The translations under genes and the position numbers were made by a program. A stretch of 25,117 nucleotides of DNA. It comes from JAYSRU01 sp043720875 (GTDB taxonomy: Bacteria; Bacteroidota; Bacteroidia; Flavobacteriales_D; Crocinitomicaceae). Under the pieces are notes generated by a model. That model did not search any database. It saw nothing but the letters and a program-made list of their open reading frames with translations, and had not been told where the DNA came from. The stretch lies in the NCBI GenBank assembly GCA_043720875.1, contig JAYSRU010000235.1:1-25117 (forward strand), given 5' to 3'. How positions within the stretch are numbered: position 1 is the first letter of the stretch; each line of letters begins with the position of its first letter. This document shows positions 14,436 to 22,187 of the stretch, piece by piece.

Positions 14436-16013
14436 TTAATATTTCATAAATCCAAACTTGATTTTTTTACGAGACTCAATAAGTACAAGTAAAACCTCTT
14501 GATTTATTTCGTCAATACAAAATTGTTTTGGAACAACAAATCCTGCCACTTCTTTTCGTTTGAACATAATCTCTCTTTCCGTTTTCCCATTTTCTAACTC
14601 GATGGTTACTTTTGCAGCACCAGCTCTGCTTTTGCGGTAAGATGTAGATTGAAATTTTTTAGGGTCATTAATAAAGACACCCGCTTCTGTGTAATTTTTC
14701 AAATTATCGTTGAAAATCAAGTTTAATTCTCCATCGTTGATGTAGGATGCAAATGAACTAAAATAACCACCATCGTTGGTTGAAACTTGTGCCTTGTCGA
14801 TTTTTGTAACCCACTCAAAAACACCTTCTGAGTTTATTTTATAGGCTATAATATCATTATAATGGTAGTAATAAGTTGTGCGCGTTGCTCCGGTTTTTGG
14901 ATCTGTTGTGGTGACAACATGAACATAATATTGTTCAATTAATCCAATTAAAGAACCGTCATTTAACGTATGCGTTTCACGGACATCATAACTGAATAAA
15001 GTTGGTGTTCCTTTACCTTTAGCCTCTTTTTTAGCTGAGCGTTTTTTCTGTCTGTCTGACCATTCTGATGTGATGAAATCTTTGTCAAATTTGTTCCAAC
15101 CTTCTTTAATGATTTCCCCTTTATCAAAATCTAATTGAAAATAAAATACACCGGCAATACCTCCAGATCGATTGTCTTTTTCACCAAACAAACCAGTAAA
15201 GGTTAATAGCCGATTGTTGTCTGAAGAAAACGTGAAATCAGATAATGTTTTCCCTGTTTTGAGTTCTAAGTTAACTTCGTTTACTCCTTCAGGCGTTACG
15301 TGCATTAAAATGACTTTATCTAAAGCATACTTTTCTTTAAAAATTCCTTTATTCCCTGTCGGTACGAAAACATTTGCTCCAACAAAAAAGTCACCCGAAT
15401 TTGACAGGTATTTATTTGTTAAGCCAACCAAATCATTATCATATTGTAATTCGTGCTCTCCTTCTGAAACTAGCACATCTTCTTTGTCATATACTTTGTA
15501 CCCGTAAAGATCCTTCGTTTCGTTTTTACCTGGAATTTGGTAGTAGATCGCATAAAATTCTAAATCTTCTGATTGTACAAGTCCAAAATAATCATTGCCT
15601 CTTCGTCCTTTCGGTATTTTATAGGACATGATTTTTTCAGGTGCGCCATCCGTTAAGCAATTCGTTTTAAACTTTTGAAGGTAAATCGTATTTTCTCCAT
15701 CCTTTCTGTCGGATAGAAATATAACTAACTCTCCATTAATCATTAAAAGCGTTTCCATCATTCCAGTTCCTGTTGGAACTTTTACTTGAATTTTTTCACT
15801 GTTCGTGATAAGAAACTGAGAGTGATGGTTTAAATAAGGACTTCCACCAAACATACCTTTGTAGCTCATGGTGAAAAAATCACTGCCACCTAGAGGAATT
15901 ATGTAAGATAAGCGACCAGCCATTTTTTGAGATTCACTCCATTGGATATTTTGAGCCGAAGTTGCTTGGATTGCTGTAATATAGAGAATAGCAGCTAAAA
16001 TAATTTTTTTCAT
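14436..16013 (-). CDS. Secreted protein of unknown function, 525 residues
   Basis: I do not recognise this family. The protein begins with a clear Sec signal peptide (about 1-20, cleavage at TSA before Q21), so it should be periplasmic or exported. The rest is rich in beta-strand-like alternating patterns and Tyr/Phe (for example YYVHVV near 362-367 and YYYHYND near 381-387), which might be a propeller or beta-sandwich. A strongly basic patch (about 321-334, RQKKRSAKKEAKGK) interrupts the middle. No lipobox, membrane segment or type IX sorting tail is visible. It ends at a bidirectional terminator and begins 57 bases after the terminator of the tRNA gene, so it is probably transcribed alone. 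A near-match -7 box (TAGATTTA, 16029-16036) lies 15 bases upstream. The gene is certain; the function is not. Confidence 0.88.
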   Translation of the reverse strand: MKKIILAAILYITAIQATSAQNIQWSESQKMAGRLSYIIPLGGSDFFTMSYKGMFGGSPYLNHHSQFLITNSEKIQVKVPTGTGMMETLLMINGELVIFLSDRKDGENTIYLQKFKTNCLTDGAPEKIMSYKIPKGRRGNDYFGLVQSEDLEFYAIYYQIPGKNETKDLYGYKVYDKEDVLVSEGEHELQYDNDLVGLTNKYLSNSGDFFVGANVFVPTGNKGIFKEKYALDKVILMHVTPEGVNEVNLELKTGKTLSDFTFSSDNNRLLTFTGLFGEKDNRSGGIAGVFYFQLDFDKGEIIKEGWNKFDKDFITSEWSDRQKKRSAKKEAKGKGTPTLFSYDVRETHTLNDGSLIGLIEQYYVHVVTTTDPKTGATRTTYYYHYNDIIAYKINSEGVFEWVTKIDKAQVSTNDGGYFSSFASYINDGELNLIFNDNLKNYTEAGVFINDPKKFQSTSYRKSRAGAAKVTIELENGKTEREIMFKRKEVAGFVVPKQFCIDEINQEVLLVLIESRKKIKFGFMKY

Positions 16014-16069
16014 GAATGTAGTTTTTTGTAAATCTAATTATTAATAGAATAGTTGGAGAAAATAATATC

Positions 16070-16106
16070 AAAAAAAAAGGAATCCGTTGTCGAATTCCTT
16101 TTTTTT
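16070..16106 (-). terminator. Intrinsic terminator of tRNA-Asn
   Basis: GGAAT (16079-16083) pairs with ATTCC (16094-16098), with runs of nine A before and eight T after. On the minus strand this is a strong terminator, starting one base past the tRNA 3' end. The symmetric A and T runs would also let it work on the plus strand. Confidence 0.9.
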
Positions 16107-16107
16107 G

Positions 16108-16181
16108 CTCTCCCTTCAGGACTTGAACCTGAGACCCTCTGATTAACAGTCAGATGCTCTAACCAACTGAGCTAAGGGAGA
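16108..16181 (-). tRNA. tRNA-Asn (anticodon GUU)
   Basis: The minus strand gives a full 74-nt cloverleaf. The 7-bp acceptor stem (TCTCCCT with AGGGAGA) is perfect, the D-arm is GCTCAGTTGGTTAGAGC, the anticodon stem CTGAC closes around anticodon GTT (complement of 16145-16147), and the T-arm has TTCAAGT closed by TCAGG and CCTGA. The discriminator base is G at 16108. No CCA is encoded, so it must be added after transcription. The gene stands alone with its own -7 box and terminator, between two protein genes on the same strand. Confidence 0.97.
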
Positions 16182-16201
16182 ATTTCCGCTAAATGCGAGT
16201 G

Positions 16202-16209
16202 CAAATATA
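16202..16209 (-). promoter_or_regulatory. -7 box for tRNA-Asn
   Basis: The minus strand reads TATATTTG, a perfect TAnnTTTG match, 20 bases before the tRNA 5' end. An inverted repeat sits just upstream; there is no TTTG at normal -33 spacing. Confidence 0.6.
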
Positions 16210-16518
16210 ACCAAACATTTAAATTGAAAAAGCATGTTTGAAAAAAAAATGTAAAAATTTCTACTTTTTTATTACTTCAACTATTGGTTTTGGGCTTAAA
16301 GCAAAGGTTTTTACCTCATTATCAGGTCAGTTAGGGGGTTGTGCGATGAGGCTTATGAGCTTAATGAAGCTTGGGAATTGGTTAATCTTCATTCCATTTG
16401 ATAAGGAAGACGTCGCTGAATCCGTTCTTTTATGCAAATAGTAAAGCTTGTTGACATGTTTTTAGAAGCGAACATGGAACTAACTGAAGCCCATAATTGG
16501 AGATAATTAAAAAATGCA

Positions 16519-16550
16519 AATTTTGCGGAGGTATAACATCCTGCAAAATT
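16519..16550 (-). terminator. Stem-loop downstream of the O-antigen ligase gene
   Basis: AATTTTGC (16519-16526) and GCAAAATT (16543-16550) pair perfectly, and AGG/CCT inside adds three pairs. On the minus strand the stem is followed by TGCATTTTTT. It lies about 65 bases past the stop codon, as expected for a terminator, though the T-run starts a few bases late. Confidence 0.45.
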
Positions 16551-16616
16551 AGGGACATTATATGCTTATTAAAAGATGCCTAATGTTGTAACGATTGATA
16601 GGTTGAAAAGACAAAG

Positions 16617-18194
16617 CTATTTTACTTTGGGATAAAGCAAAAGTGCCTTCCAGTTGCTTAACCTTATCGGAGCCGAATGTTTTATCTTTGTTTGGTGGAT
16701 GGCCCAAAACAAACAAAATAGGTTTACGCCCATTTGTGTTTCTAATGTGTCTTCTGTGAAACAGCTCACAAGAAAGGTTACTCCAAATCCAATTCCTACA
16801 ATGTTGAAATGAATAAATTGCTGTTGCATAAATAGGATTAATGCAGCCGCAAAAAACACAAAACCAAATATGCCAAAACTGACCCAAAACGTGATGAATT
16901 GTTGATGTGAATGTAAATTCGTTTGATCGTTGCTCAGTGCGCTATTTCTTGCTAATTTAGAGGTAAAGGCATCTTGAACATCTCCTGTTCCAACGCCCAA
17001 GAATAGATTTTCTTTTATCAGTTGAATACCTGTTTCCCAATACGAAATTCGAATAAGTGAACCGGAATATTTTGGTTTATGTCTTTTTTGAAATTCTGTT
17101 CTTAAAGTATGCAATCTAGAAGTCAAACCACCACCAACTTCTTTGTAGTTGGCAATGCCATTTTGGATATTTAACATGTCTGCTTTAGAAAGAGCACGGC
17201 AACCTTGATAATCCTTTGTTAAATTTTTTGAGGTGAGGTAACGCAAAAGTACGTGGTACTGTTCGCTGGAAGGAATTAATATTTGAGACGTTCTTTCGAG
17301 CCAAGCTTTTCCCAATTCTTCGTCATTGAAATTGTGAAATATATAATTGTCATTTTCTAACTCAAAATTATCCACATGCGATTTATATGGATTTCCTAAG
17401 GCAGTTTTTTCTATAAATATAACTTTAGGGTTTTCAGGGTTAAGAAAGGAGAACAATTGAATACAGCATATAGCAGCGCAGATTATCATAGCGCTACTGA
17501 TAATCCATAAGAATTTTTTACTGAATTTGTATTTTATGAATTGAAATCCAAGCACAAAGAAGACACAAATAAATGCCATAAATGCACTTAAGACCTGAGC
17601 TGTAAATGTATAATATGTAAACCAACCGAGTAAGATGAAAAAGAATATTTTATACTTCTTTAGTTTAATTGAAAAATAAAGCGAAATACAAGCGGCGATC
17701 ACAACCAATAAACCAAAGCGAATATGTGATCCGAATTTAGAGATGTCACGAAATTTATAAATATCTGTAGAACCCATCCAGTCAAAATAATACGCCATAT
17801 TTATGACAGAGGTTATACTGATACTTGCTAAAAACGACAATAAAATGAAATCGTAGTTTAATGTATTCTTTAGCGGTCTTGCGGCTAGAACCAATGGAAT
17901 TGTTATTAAAGGAAGTTTAATGCGCAAGTCATGCAAGGCATAACTTAAATTATCGGAATACAAAAGTCCTGAAAAATGTAATACAACTAATCCGCCGATC
18001 CACCAATAAACCTTTGTTGCACGAATGTTATTCCAGTAAATTTGAAATTTTCCTTCCAACAATAAATTTGCAATTCCCCAAATTCCACCAATTGACATTA
18101 ATACCTTGTTCATCGGCAGACCAAAAGCAAGAATGCATAGTCCTAGCACATGTAGGTATCCGTGAACGGGAAACTTGAATATTTTGTCAAACAT
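16617..18194 (-). CDS. O-antigen ligase/polymerase-like membrane protein (Wzy_C family)
   Basis: This 525-residue protein has about 10-12 hydrophobic membrane segments and one large extracytoplasmic loop (roughly 255-425) between two membrane blocks. The loop ends with GVGTGDVQDAF and then NLHSHQQFITF (426-436) leading into WVSFGIFGF, a pattern typical of the Wzy_C/WaaL family. These proteins transfer or polymerise glycans on undecaprenyl-linked precursors at the outer face of the inner membrane, for example joining O-antigen to lipid A-core. No glycan genes are nearby, so ligase and polymerase roles cannot be told apart. The gene starts 29 bases after the S41 protease stop, with no visible promoter, so it is most likely the third gene of the rnpA operon. 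Confidence 0.85.
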   Translation of the reverse strand: MFDKIFKFPVHGYLHVLGLCILAFGLPMNKVLMSIGGIWGIANLLLEGKFQIYWNNIRATKVYWWIGGLVVLHFSGLLYSDNLSYALHDLRIKLPLITIPLVLAARPLKNTLNYDFILLSFLASISITSVINMAYYFDWMGSTDIYKFRDISKFGSHIRFGLLVVIAACISLYFSIKLKKYKIFFFILLGWFTYYTFTAQVLSAFMAFICVFFVLGFQFIKYKFSKKFLWIISSAMIICAAICCIQLFSFLNPENPKVIFIEKTALGNPYKSHVDNFELENDNYIFHNFNDEELGKAWLERTSQILIPSSEQYHVLLRYLTSKNLTKDYQGCRALSKADMLNIQNGIANYKEVGGGLTSRLHTLRTEFQKRHKPKYSGSLIRISYWETGIQLIKENLFLGVGTGDVQDAFTSKLARNSALSNDQTNLHSHQQFITFWVSFGIFGFVFFAAALILFMQQQFIHFNIVGIGFGVTFLVSCFTEDTLETQMGVNLFCLFWAIHQTKIKHSAPIRLSNWKALLLYPKVK

Positions 18195-18223
18195 TAATTA
18201 AAAGTGTTGGTCAATTAGTTTTG

Positions 18224-19861
18224 TTATTTATTGGCTAATGTGCTTTTGTATAATTTTTTATCCGAAAAAATTTCAAATGCTTTTTTCAACTCTAAATCAA
18301 AGCCAAAGGCGTGTTCACTTTTACCGTCTGTATAGTAATATTTTCCAACGATTTCATTTTCAAGAATTTTTAATATTTCTTCTTTATGTTTCGTTAATTC
18401 AACTTCTTTGCTTGGGGTTACTTTTAAGAGTAGCGCTTCGTATTCCATTTTAGTTTCTTTAGCATATCCCTCTTTTTCGGATATAGTTAACATGTCTTGA
18501 AGTGCTTCTTGGCTTGCAGTTGTATATTCAAATTTTTGAGCTAAAACATATTTTGTAAATTCGTTGTATTCTGCATCAGTTAAATGGAATGTTTTTGCTT
18601 CTGCAATCGTTGGGTGCGCGTTGGCGTAATCATTTGCCCAATTGAAAATAATGTTTTCTATCAGAATGGCTCCGGTAATTCGATTATAATCCGGCTCTTC
18701 TACAACAAAATCGGGTTCAATTCCACGGGCATCATTAACAATTCTACCGTTCACTGTTTTAAACTTTTTCACCAATGAATCTGGAATTGACTTGGCTTGC
18801 ATGCCTTTTTCTTTGTCATAATATTCTAAGCGCTGCACGCATCTTCCGGAAGGCGTGTAGTATTTTGCAATAGTCAGCTTCATTTTAGAACCGTATTTTA
18901 AATCATATGTTCTTTGCACTAAACCTTTACCAAATGACGTTTGACCAATAATCACAGCTCTATCCAAATCTTGTAGCGTTCCTGCAACAATTTCAGATGC
19001 CGAGGCCGATCCCTCATCTACTAAAATGATCAAGGGAATAGTTAAGTCCATTGGTTCTTCCATCGTTTTGTAAATTCTGTTTTCTTCTTTGATTCGCGCT
19101 TTACAACTTACCACTAATTGATCACGCTTCACAAACATGTTCACTATTTTCACAGCCTCAATAAGCAGACCTCCGCCATTTCCTCGTAAATCAAATACAA
19201 GTTCCGTCATCCCTTTAGATTTTAAATCTAGGAACGCTTTTTTCACATCGTCAGAAGCGGTTTGCGTAAAACTATTCAGACGAATGTATCCAACAGTTGG
19301 TTTTAGCATCCCAGTATAAGGCACATCTGGTAGTTTAATTTCATCACGCGTTACGTTGATTATTTTTTCTTCAGTACCGCGCAAGATTTTAACAGCAATA
19401 GTAGATCCTTTTGGACCTTTAAGGTTTTCTGATACTTCATCACTTTTCTTTCCGACCATGTTTTTTCCATCGATAGCTAAAATGCGATCTCCTGATTTTA
19501 AACCCGCCATTTGCGCTGGGTTATCTTTATAAGGTAAGTCGATGGTTGTGTAATCTCCAATTTTTCGAATTAAGGCCCCAATTCCACCATATTGACCAGT
19601 GGTCATCAATCTATATTCTTCCATGTTAGCCTCATGGTAATAGACGGTATAAGGGTCTAGATCTTTAAGCATGGCTTCAATCCCCACTTTAGATAATCGA
19701 CCTGTTTGCGGCTCATCCACATAATACATGTCCAAATGTTGGTGTATTAAATCTATTAATTCTAGATTTTTTAACACTTCAAATCCTTCGGTTTGCGCGC
19801 TAAAGCCAAAACTAAAGAAGATATATAGAGAAAGGAGCTTAACCTTGTTAATTAGTTTCAT
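18224..19861 (-). CDS. S41 C-terminal processing peptidase with PDZ domain
   Basis: This 545-residue protein has a signal peptide (about 1-22, ending FSAQ), then a PDZ domain (about 83-165: GQYGGIGALI ... LKSGDRILAIDGK). The S41 protease core follows (about 180-400), with the FDLRGNGGG strand (223-231), nucleophile Ser287 in GSASASE, and Lys312 and Gln316 in SFGKGLVQ. The Ser-Lys-Gln spacing matches CtpB/Prc enzymes, so it should be active. The C-terminal 150 residues are helical and charged, typical of Bacteroidota versions. Such proteases trim or degrade periplasmic proteins from the C-terminus. The start codon lies within the end of rnpA (14-base overlap), which implies translational coupling. 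An rnpA-S41 pairing is, as far as I recall, common in the phylum. Confidence 0.95.
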   Translation of the reverse strand: MKLINKVKLLSLYIFFSFGFSAQTEGFEVLKNLELIDLIHQHLDMYYVDEPQTGRLSKVGIEAMLKDLDPYTVYYHEANMEEYRLMTTGQYGGIGALIRKIGDYTTIDLPYKDNPAQMAGLKSGDRILAIDGKNMVGKKSDEVSENLKGPKGSTIAVKILRGTEEKIINVTRDEIKLPDVPYTGMLKPTVGYIRLNSFTQTASDDVKKAFLDLKSKGMTELVFDLRGNGGGLLIEAVKIVNMFVKRDQLVVSCKARIKEENRIYKTMEEPMDLTIPLIILVDEGSASASEIVAGTLQDLDRAVIIGQTSFGKGLVQRTYDLKYGSKMKLTIAKYYTPSGRCVQRLEYYDKEKGMQAKSIPDSLVKKFKTVNGRIVNDARGIEPDFVVEEPDYNRITGAILIENIIFNWANDYANAHPTIAEAKTFHLTDAEYNEFTKYVLAQKFEYTTASQEALQDMLTISEKEGYAKETKMEYEALLLKVTPSKEVELTKHKEEILKILENEIVGKYYYTDGKSEHAFGFDLELKKAFEIFSDKKLYKSTLANK

Positions 19862-20267
19862 GAAGTTGAGTTATTATTTTTGAGAATAGTTGCTTTGTTT
19901 TTTTTTCCAGGAATTCGATAGATTGTTCTTGATTGTCAATATATACCAGGAACATTGCTAGTTGTTTGTTGTGTTCGATAAGATAATTTTCTAAGTCATG
20001 TTTTTGCAATCGAACACATTCCCGCATGAGTCTTTTAATTCGATTTCTTTGATTTGCATCTCTAAAACGTCTTTTTGGTGCAGATAGTACAATTTGAAAA
20101 GGAGAATTAGATGAAAGTTCTGTTAGCATGAATTGAACCGCAAAAGGAAATTGTTTGTTTTTTTTGGCATCTTTTTCATAAAGTGCTTCAATAACCCTTT
20201 GGTGGCAAAGTTTATAAGACTTACCTAATGTGTTTTTAGAGGATGAATTTTTTGCTGTTTGAATCAA
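19848..20267 (-). CDS. rnpA: Ribonuclease P protein component RnpA
   Basis: RnpA binds the catalytic RNA of RNase P and helps it remove 5' leaders from pre-tRNAs. The signature RNRIKRLMRE (74-83) with the preceding KRRFRDANQ is clear, and the N-terminal KSYKLCHQRVIEALYE segment fits Bacteroidota RnpA. The frame has no ATG before the core: the only plausible start in this position is a TTG at 20265-20267, giving 139 residues. AAAGGA lies upstream of that TTG and a -7 box is 23 bases upstream, both consistent with this start. The usual rpmH neighbour is absent; instead a divergent flavoprotein gene lies upstream. The gene leads an operon with the S41 protease and the O-antigen ligase-like gene. 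Confidence 0.93.
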   Translation of the reverse strand: MIQTAKNSSSKNTLGKSYKLCHQRVIEALYEKDAKKNKQFPFAVQFMLTELSSNSPFQIVLSAPKRRFRDANQRNRIKRLMRECVRLQKHDLENYLIEHNKQLAMFLVYIDNQEQSIEFLEKKTKQLFSKIITQLHETN

Positions 20268-20290
20268 TTTTTATTTTTTTCCTTTGGCTT

Positions 20291-20298
20291 CAAAGATA
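20291..20298 (-). promoter_or_regulatory. -7 box of the rnpA operon
   Basis: The minus strand reads TATCTTTG, a perfect TAnnTTTG match, 23 bases upstream of the TTG start of rnpA. It lies in the 53-base gap between rnpA and the divergent flavoprotein gene, which leaves little room for a separate regulator site. Confidence 0.6.
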
Positions 20299-20320
20299 AT
20301 TGTTCAATTTTACAATCTGT

Positions 20321-21511
20321 ATGGAATTGAATAATTTAAATCATTTTGATGTTATTATTGTTGGCGGCGGGCCAGCAGGACTTATGTCGGCTTATGTTTG
20401 CGCCAAAAATGGTAAGCGCACCGCGCTAATGGATCATAAAGCAACCGTTGGAAGAAAATTTTTAGTAGCTGGTGATGGTGGACTAAATTTAACCAATACC
20501 GAAAATAGTGATGATTTTCTTTCGAGGTACAATGATGAAGGCATTAAAAATTGTGTGAAAAGTTTTTCACCAGAAGATCTAAGAGCATGGATGGACGCTA
20601 TCGGAGTTTCTACTTTTGTGGGAAGTTCGGGTAAAATATTTCCAACAGAAACCTTTAACCCCGCCAAAGTATTAAAACATATAGTTGATACACTCAGGGA
20701 TATGGGCGTGAAAATATACACCAAACACAGGCTTTTAGATTTTTCAAACGGAAGTGCTGTTTTTGAATGCAATGAACAACAGGAGAGTTTTACGTTTTCA
20801 CAGCTGGTGTTAGCGCTTGGTGGAAAATCATGGGCCAAAACTGGCTCAGATGGAGCTTGGGTTGATTTGTTTAAGTCAAAGGGAATAAAGATCACGGATT
20901 TTCAAGCTTCAAACGCTGGTTTCAATGTGTTGTGGAAAGATGAAATGAAATTACATTTTGGTAAAGTAATTCAGAATGTAAACCTATCGTTAGGGGAGAA
21001 GACCAAATATGGAAATTTAGTGATTTCTGAATATGGACTGGAAGGCACTCCTATATATTGGTTGAATCCAGAATACAGAGAAAAAGGATATTCGAAACTC
21101 ATAATAGATTTCTTGCCTCATAAAACCGAGGAGGAAGTAATACAATTAGTATCAAGTCCAGAAAAATTGACAGATTTATTACGGTTTAAACTTAAACTTA
21201 AGTCATCAGCTATTGCGTTAATTAAATTGGGTCTCACAAAAGATGAATTCAATAATAGGATGGCTTTGTCAAAAACATTGAAAAATTTTGCAATTGAAGT
21301 TAATGGAACACGATCCGTGGATGAGGCAATCAGTACGGTTGGTGGAGTAGACTGGAGTGAATTAAATGAACACTTTGGCTTACTTAAATTTCCTAATGTT
21401 TATTGCGCAGGAGAAATGTTGGATTGGGATGCACCCACAGGAGGTTATTTGCTACAAGCTTCATTTGCATCCGGATTTGCAGTTGCTAGTGAAATTTGTA
21501 CACTAAAATAA
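20321..21511 (+). CDS. HI0933/TIGR03862-type FAD-dependent flavoprotein
   Basis: I take the ATG at 20321 (396 residues) instead of the TTG at 20300, because it sits 9 residues before the FAD-binding motif. Residues 11-20 are VIIVGGGPAG, the Rossmann GxGxxG-type dinucleotide fold, and the family-specific GDGGLNLTN follows at 51-59. Near the C-terminus AGEMLDWDAPTGGYLLQ completes the FAD site. These NAD(P)/FAD-dependent oxidoreductases (HI0933, BaiN, YhiN group) are widespread but mostly of unknown substrate. The gene is alone on the plus strand, divergent from rnpA and convergent with the SPOR gene, whose stop is only 17 bases away. Confidence 0.9.
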   Translation: MELNNLNHFDVIIVGGGPAGLMSAYVCAKNGKRTALMDHKATVGRKFLVAGDGGLNLTNTENSDDFLSRYNDEGIKNCVKSFSPEDLRAWMDAIGVSTFVGSSGKIFPTETFNPAKVLKHIVDTLRDMGVKIYTKHRLLDFSNGSAVFECNEQQESFTFSQLVLALGGKSWAKTGSDGAWVDLFKSKGIKITDFQASNAGFNVLWKDEMKLHFGKVIQNVNLSLGEKTKYGNLVISEYGLEGTPIYWLNPEYREKGYSKLIIDFLPHKTEEEVIQLVSSPEKLTDLLRFKLKLKSSAIALIKLGLTKDEFNNRMALSKTLKNFAIEVNGTRSVDEAISTVGGVDWSELNEHFGLLKFPNVYCAGEMLDWDAPTGGYLLQASFASGFAVASEICTLK

Positions 21512-21528
21512 CTTTAAAAGTTGCTTAC

Positions 21529-21921
21529 TTATTGATCAATGCGCGGTAAATATATACGCTCCTTTATTAAGAAAGCAGTCGGAAATTGTGATTGAATAGA
21601 TTTTAACACACGTTCGGTTTCAAGTTTAGTACGGTAATCACCAGCCTTCAAAAAGTAATTTGGTGCGTTGAATACTAAGTAGGTATCAGTTTTAGGATAT
21701 AATGAGATAAACTTCATTCTTAAATTTTCAACGGTTGCCTTATCTGCATCAACAACAAGTTGTATACGGTATCCTACAATTGTAGGTACTTTATGTGGTT
21801 GAACGATCGGAGCCGACTGTCTTATCAACTCATCAATACGTGCATCTTTTGTCACAGTTACTTGAGCTGTAAATAGGGTAGACGTAAGTATAAAAAAGAA
21901 TGAAAATAGGAACTTTGGCAT
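21529..21921 (-). CDS. Small periplasmic SPOR-domain protein
   Basis: Taken from the ATG at 21921 (the frame extends to a GTG at 21939), this 130-residue protein starts with a signal peptide (about 1-19, ending LFTAQ). A SPOR domain fills most of the rest (about 50-123): GYRIQLVVDADK, then NLRMKFISLYP, then YLVFNAPNYFLKAGDYRTK, the usual RNP-like fold. SPOR domains bind peptidoglycan stripped of stem peptides at division sites, so a cell-wall role is expected. It has no membrane anchor or enzyme domain. A near-consensus promoter (TACCTTCG with TTTG 22 bases upstream) precedes it. The stop lies 17 bases from that of the convergent flavoprotein gene, with no clear terminator between them. Confidence 0.88.
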   Translation of the reverse strand: MPKFLFSFFFILTSTLFTAQVTVTKDARIDELIRQSAPIVQPHKVPTIVGYRIQLVVDADKATVENLRMKFISLYPKTDTYLVFNAPNYFLKAGDYRTKLETERVLKSIQSQFPTAFLIKERIYLPRIDQ

Positions 21922-21938
21922 GTGTCGATTTATTTCCA

Positions 21939-21972
21939 CGAAGGTAATTCATTTTTAAACTTTGTTAACAAA
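21939..21972 (-). promoter_or_regulatory. Candidate promoter of the SPOR gene
   Basis: The minus strand has TTTG (complement of 21969-21972), a 22-base spacer, then TACCTTCG (21939-21946), one mismatch from TAnnTTTG. It lies 17 bases upstream of the ATG. Confidence 0.45.
21961..21972. other. Perfect 12-base palindrome TTTGTTAACAAA
   Basis: The sequence equals its own reverse complement. Its minus-strand TTTG serves as the candidate -33 element of the SPOR gene, so it could be an operator or simply AT-rich chance. Confidence 0.35.
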
Positions 21973-22141
21973 CATTGAACTTATTATTTTGAATTATTAA
22001 CAGAAATTATTTTTTTCTCGAATTTCAAGAAGGAAAGAACATTTTTGTTTTGTTAATTCCATAGTTACAAAGGGTTAAAGTTTAATTAGCTGAATTATGT
22101 TATTTAGAATGATTTTAAATTAAATTAACGTGGAAAAAAAA

Positions 22142-22163
22142 TGTCACAAAACTGTCACAGAAC
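22142..22163 (+). repeat. Tandem 11-base direct repeat upstream of actA
   Basis: TGTCACAAAAC is followed immediately by TGTCACAGAAC, one mismatch in 11. The 11-base period puts both copies on the same helix face. The second copy begins where the -33 element would lie for the actA -7 box, which lacks a TTTG there. This fits a binding site for an activator, as an inference. Confidence 0.6.
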
Positions 22164-22176
22164 CGTGTTTGTATGT

Positions 22177-22184
22177 TAAATTTG
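22177..22184 (+). promoter_or_regulatory. -7 box of the act operon
   Basis: TAAATTTG is a perfect TAnnTTTG match, 66 bases before the actA ATG. The only nearby TTTG (22168-22171) is far too close to act as -33, and the -33 position is occupied by the tandem repeat. Confidence 0.6.
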
Positions 22185-22187
22185 CCT

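Larger units (their letters stand above)
16182..16616. other. Intergenic region between O-antigen ligase gene and tRNA-Asn
   Basis: This 435-base stretch contains the tRNA promoter box (16202-16209), an inverted repeat CAAACAT / ATGTTTG (16212-16218 with 16234-16240) just upstream of that box, and a hairpin at 16519-16550 that may end the O-antigen ligase transcript. Two short plus-strand frames meet near 16430 (one ending 16441, one of 24 codons starting 16432), but neither shows a recognisable protein. A small or decayed gene is possible, not shown. Confidence 0.5.

Noticed and set aside
16558..16887. 109-codon minus-strand frame overlapping the O-antigen ligase 3' end
   Set aside because: It is in another frame of the same strand as the membrane protein, and its sequence has no coherent hydrophobic or domain pattern.
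20434..20895. 153-codon minus-strand open frame
   Set aside because: It is antisense to the N-terminal half of the FAD flavoprotein, whose motifs are clear in the plus strand.
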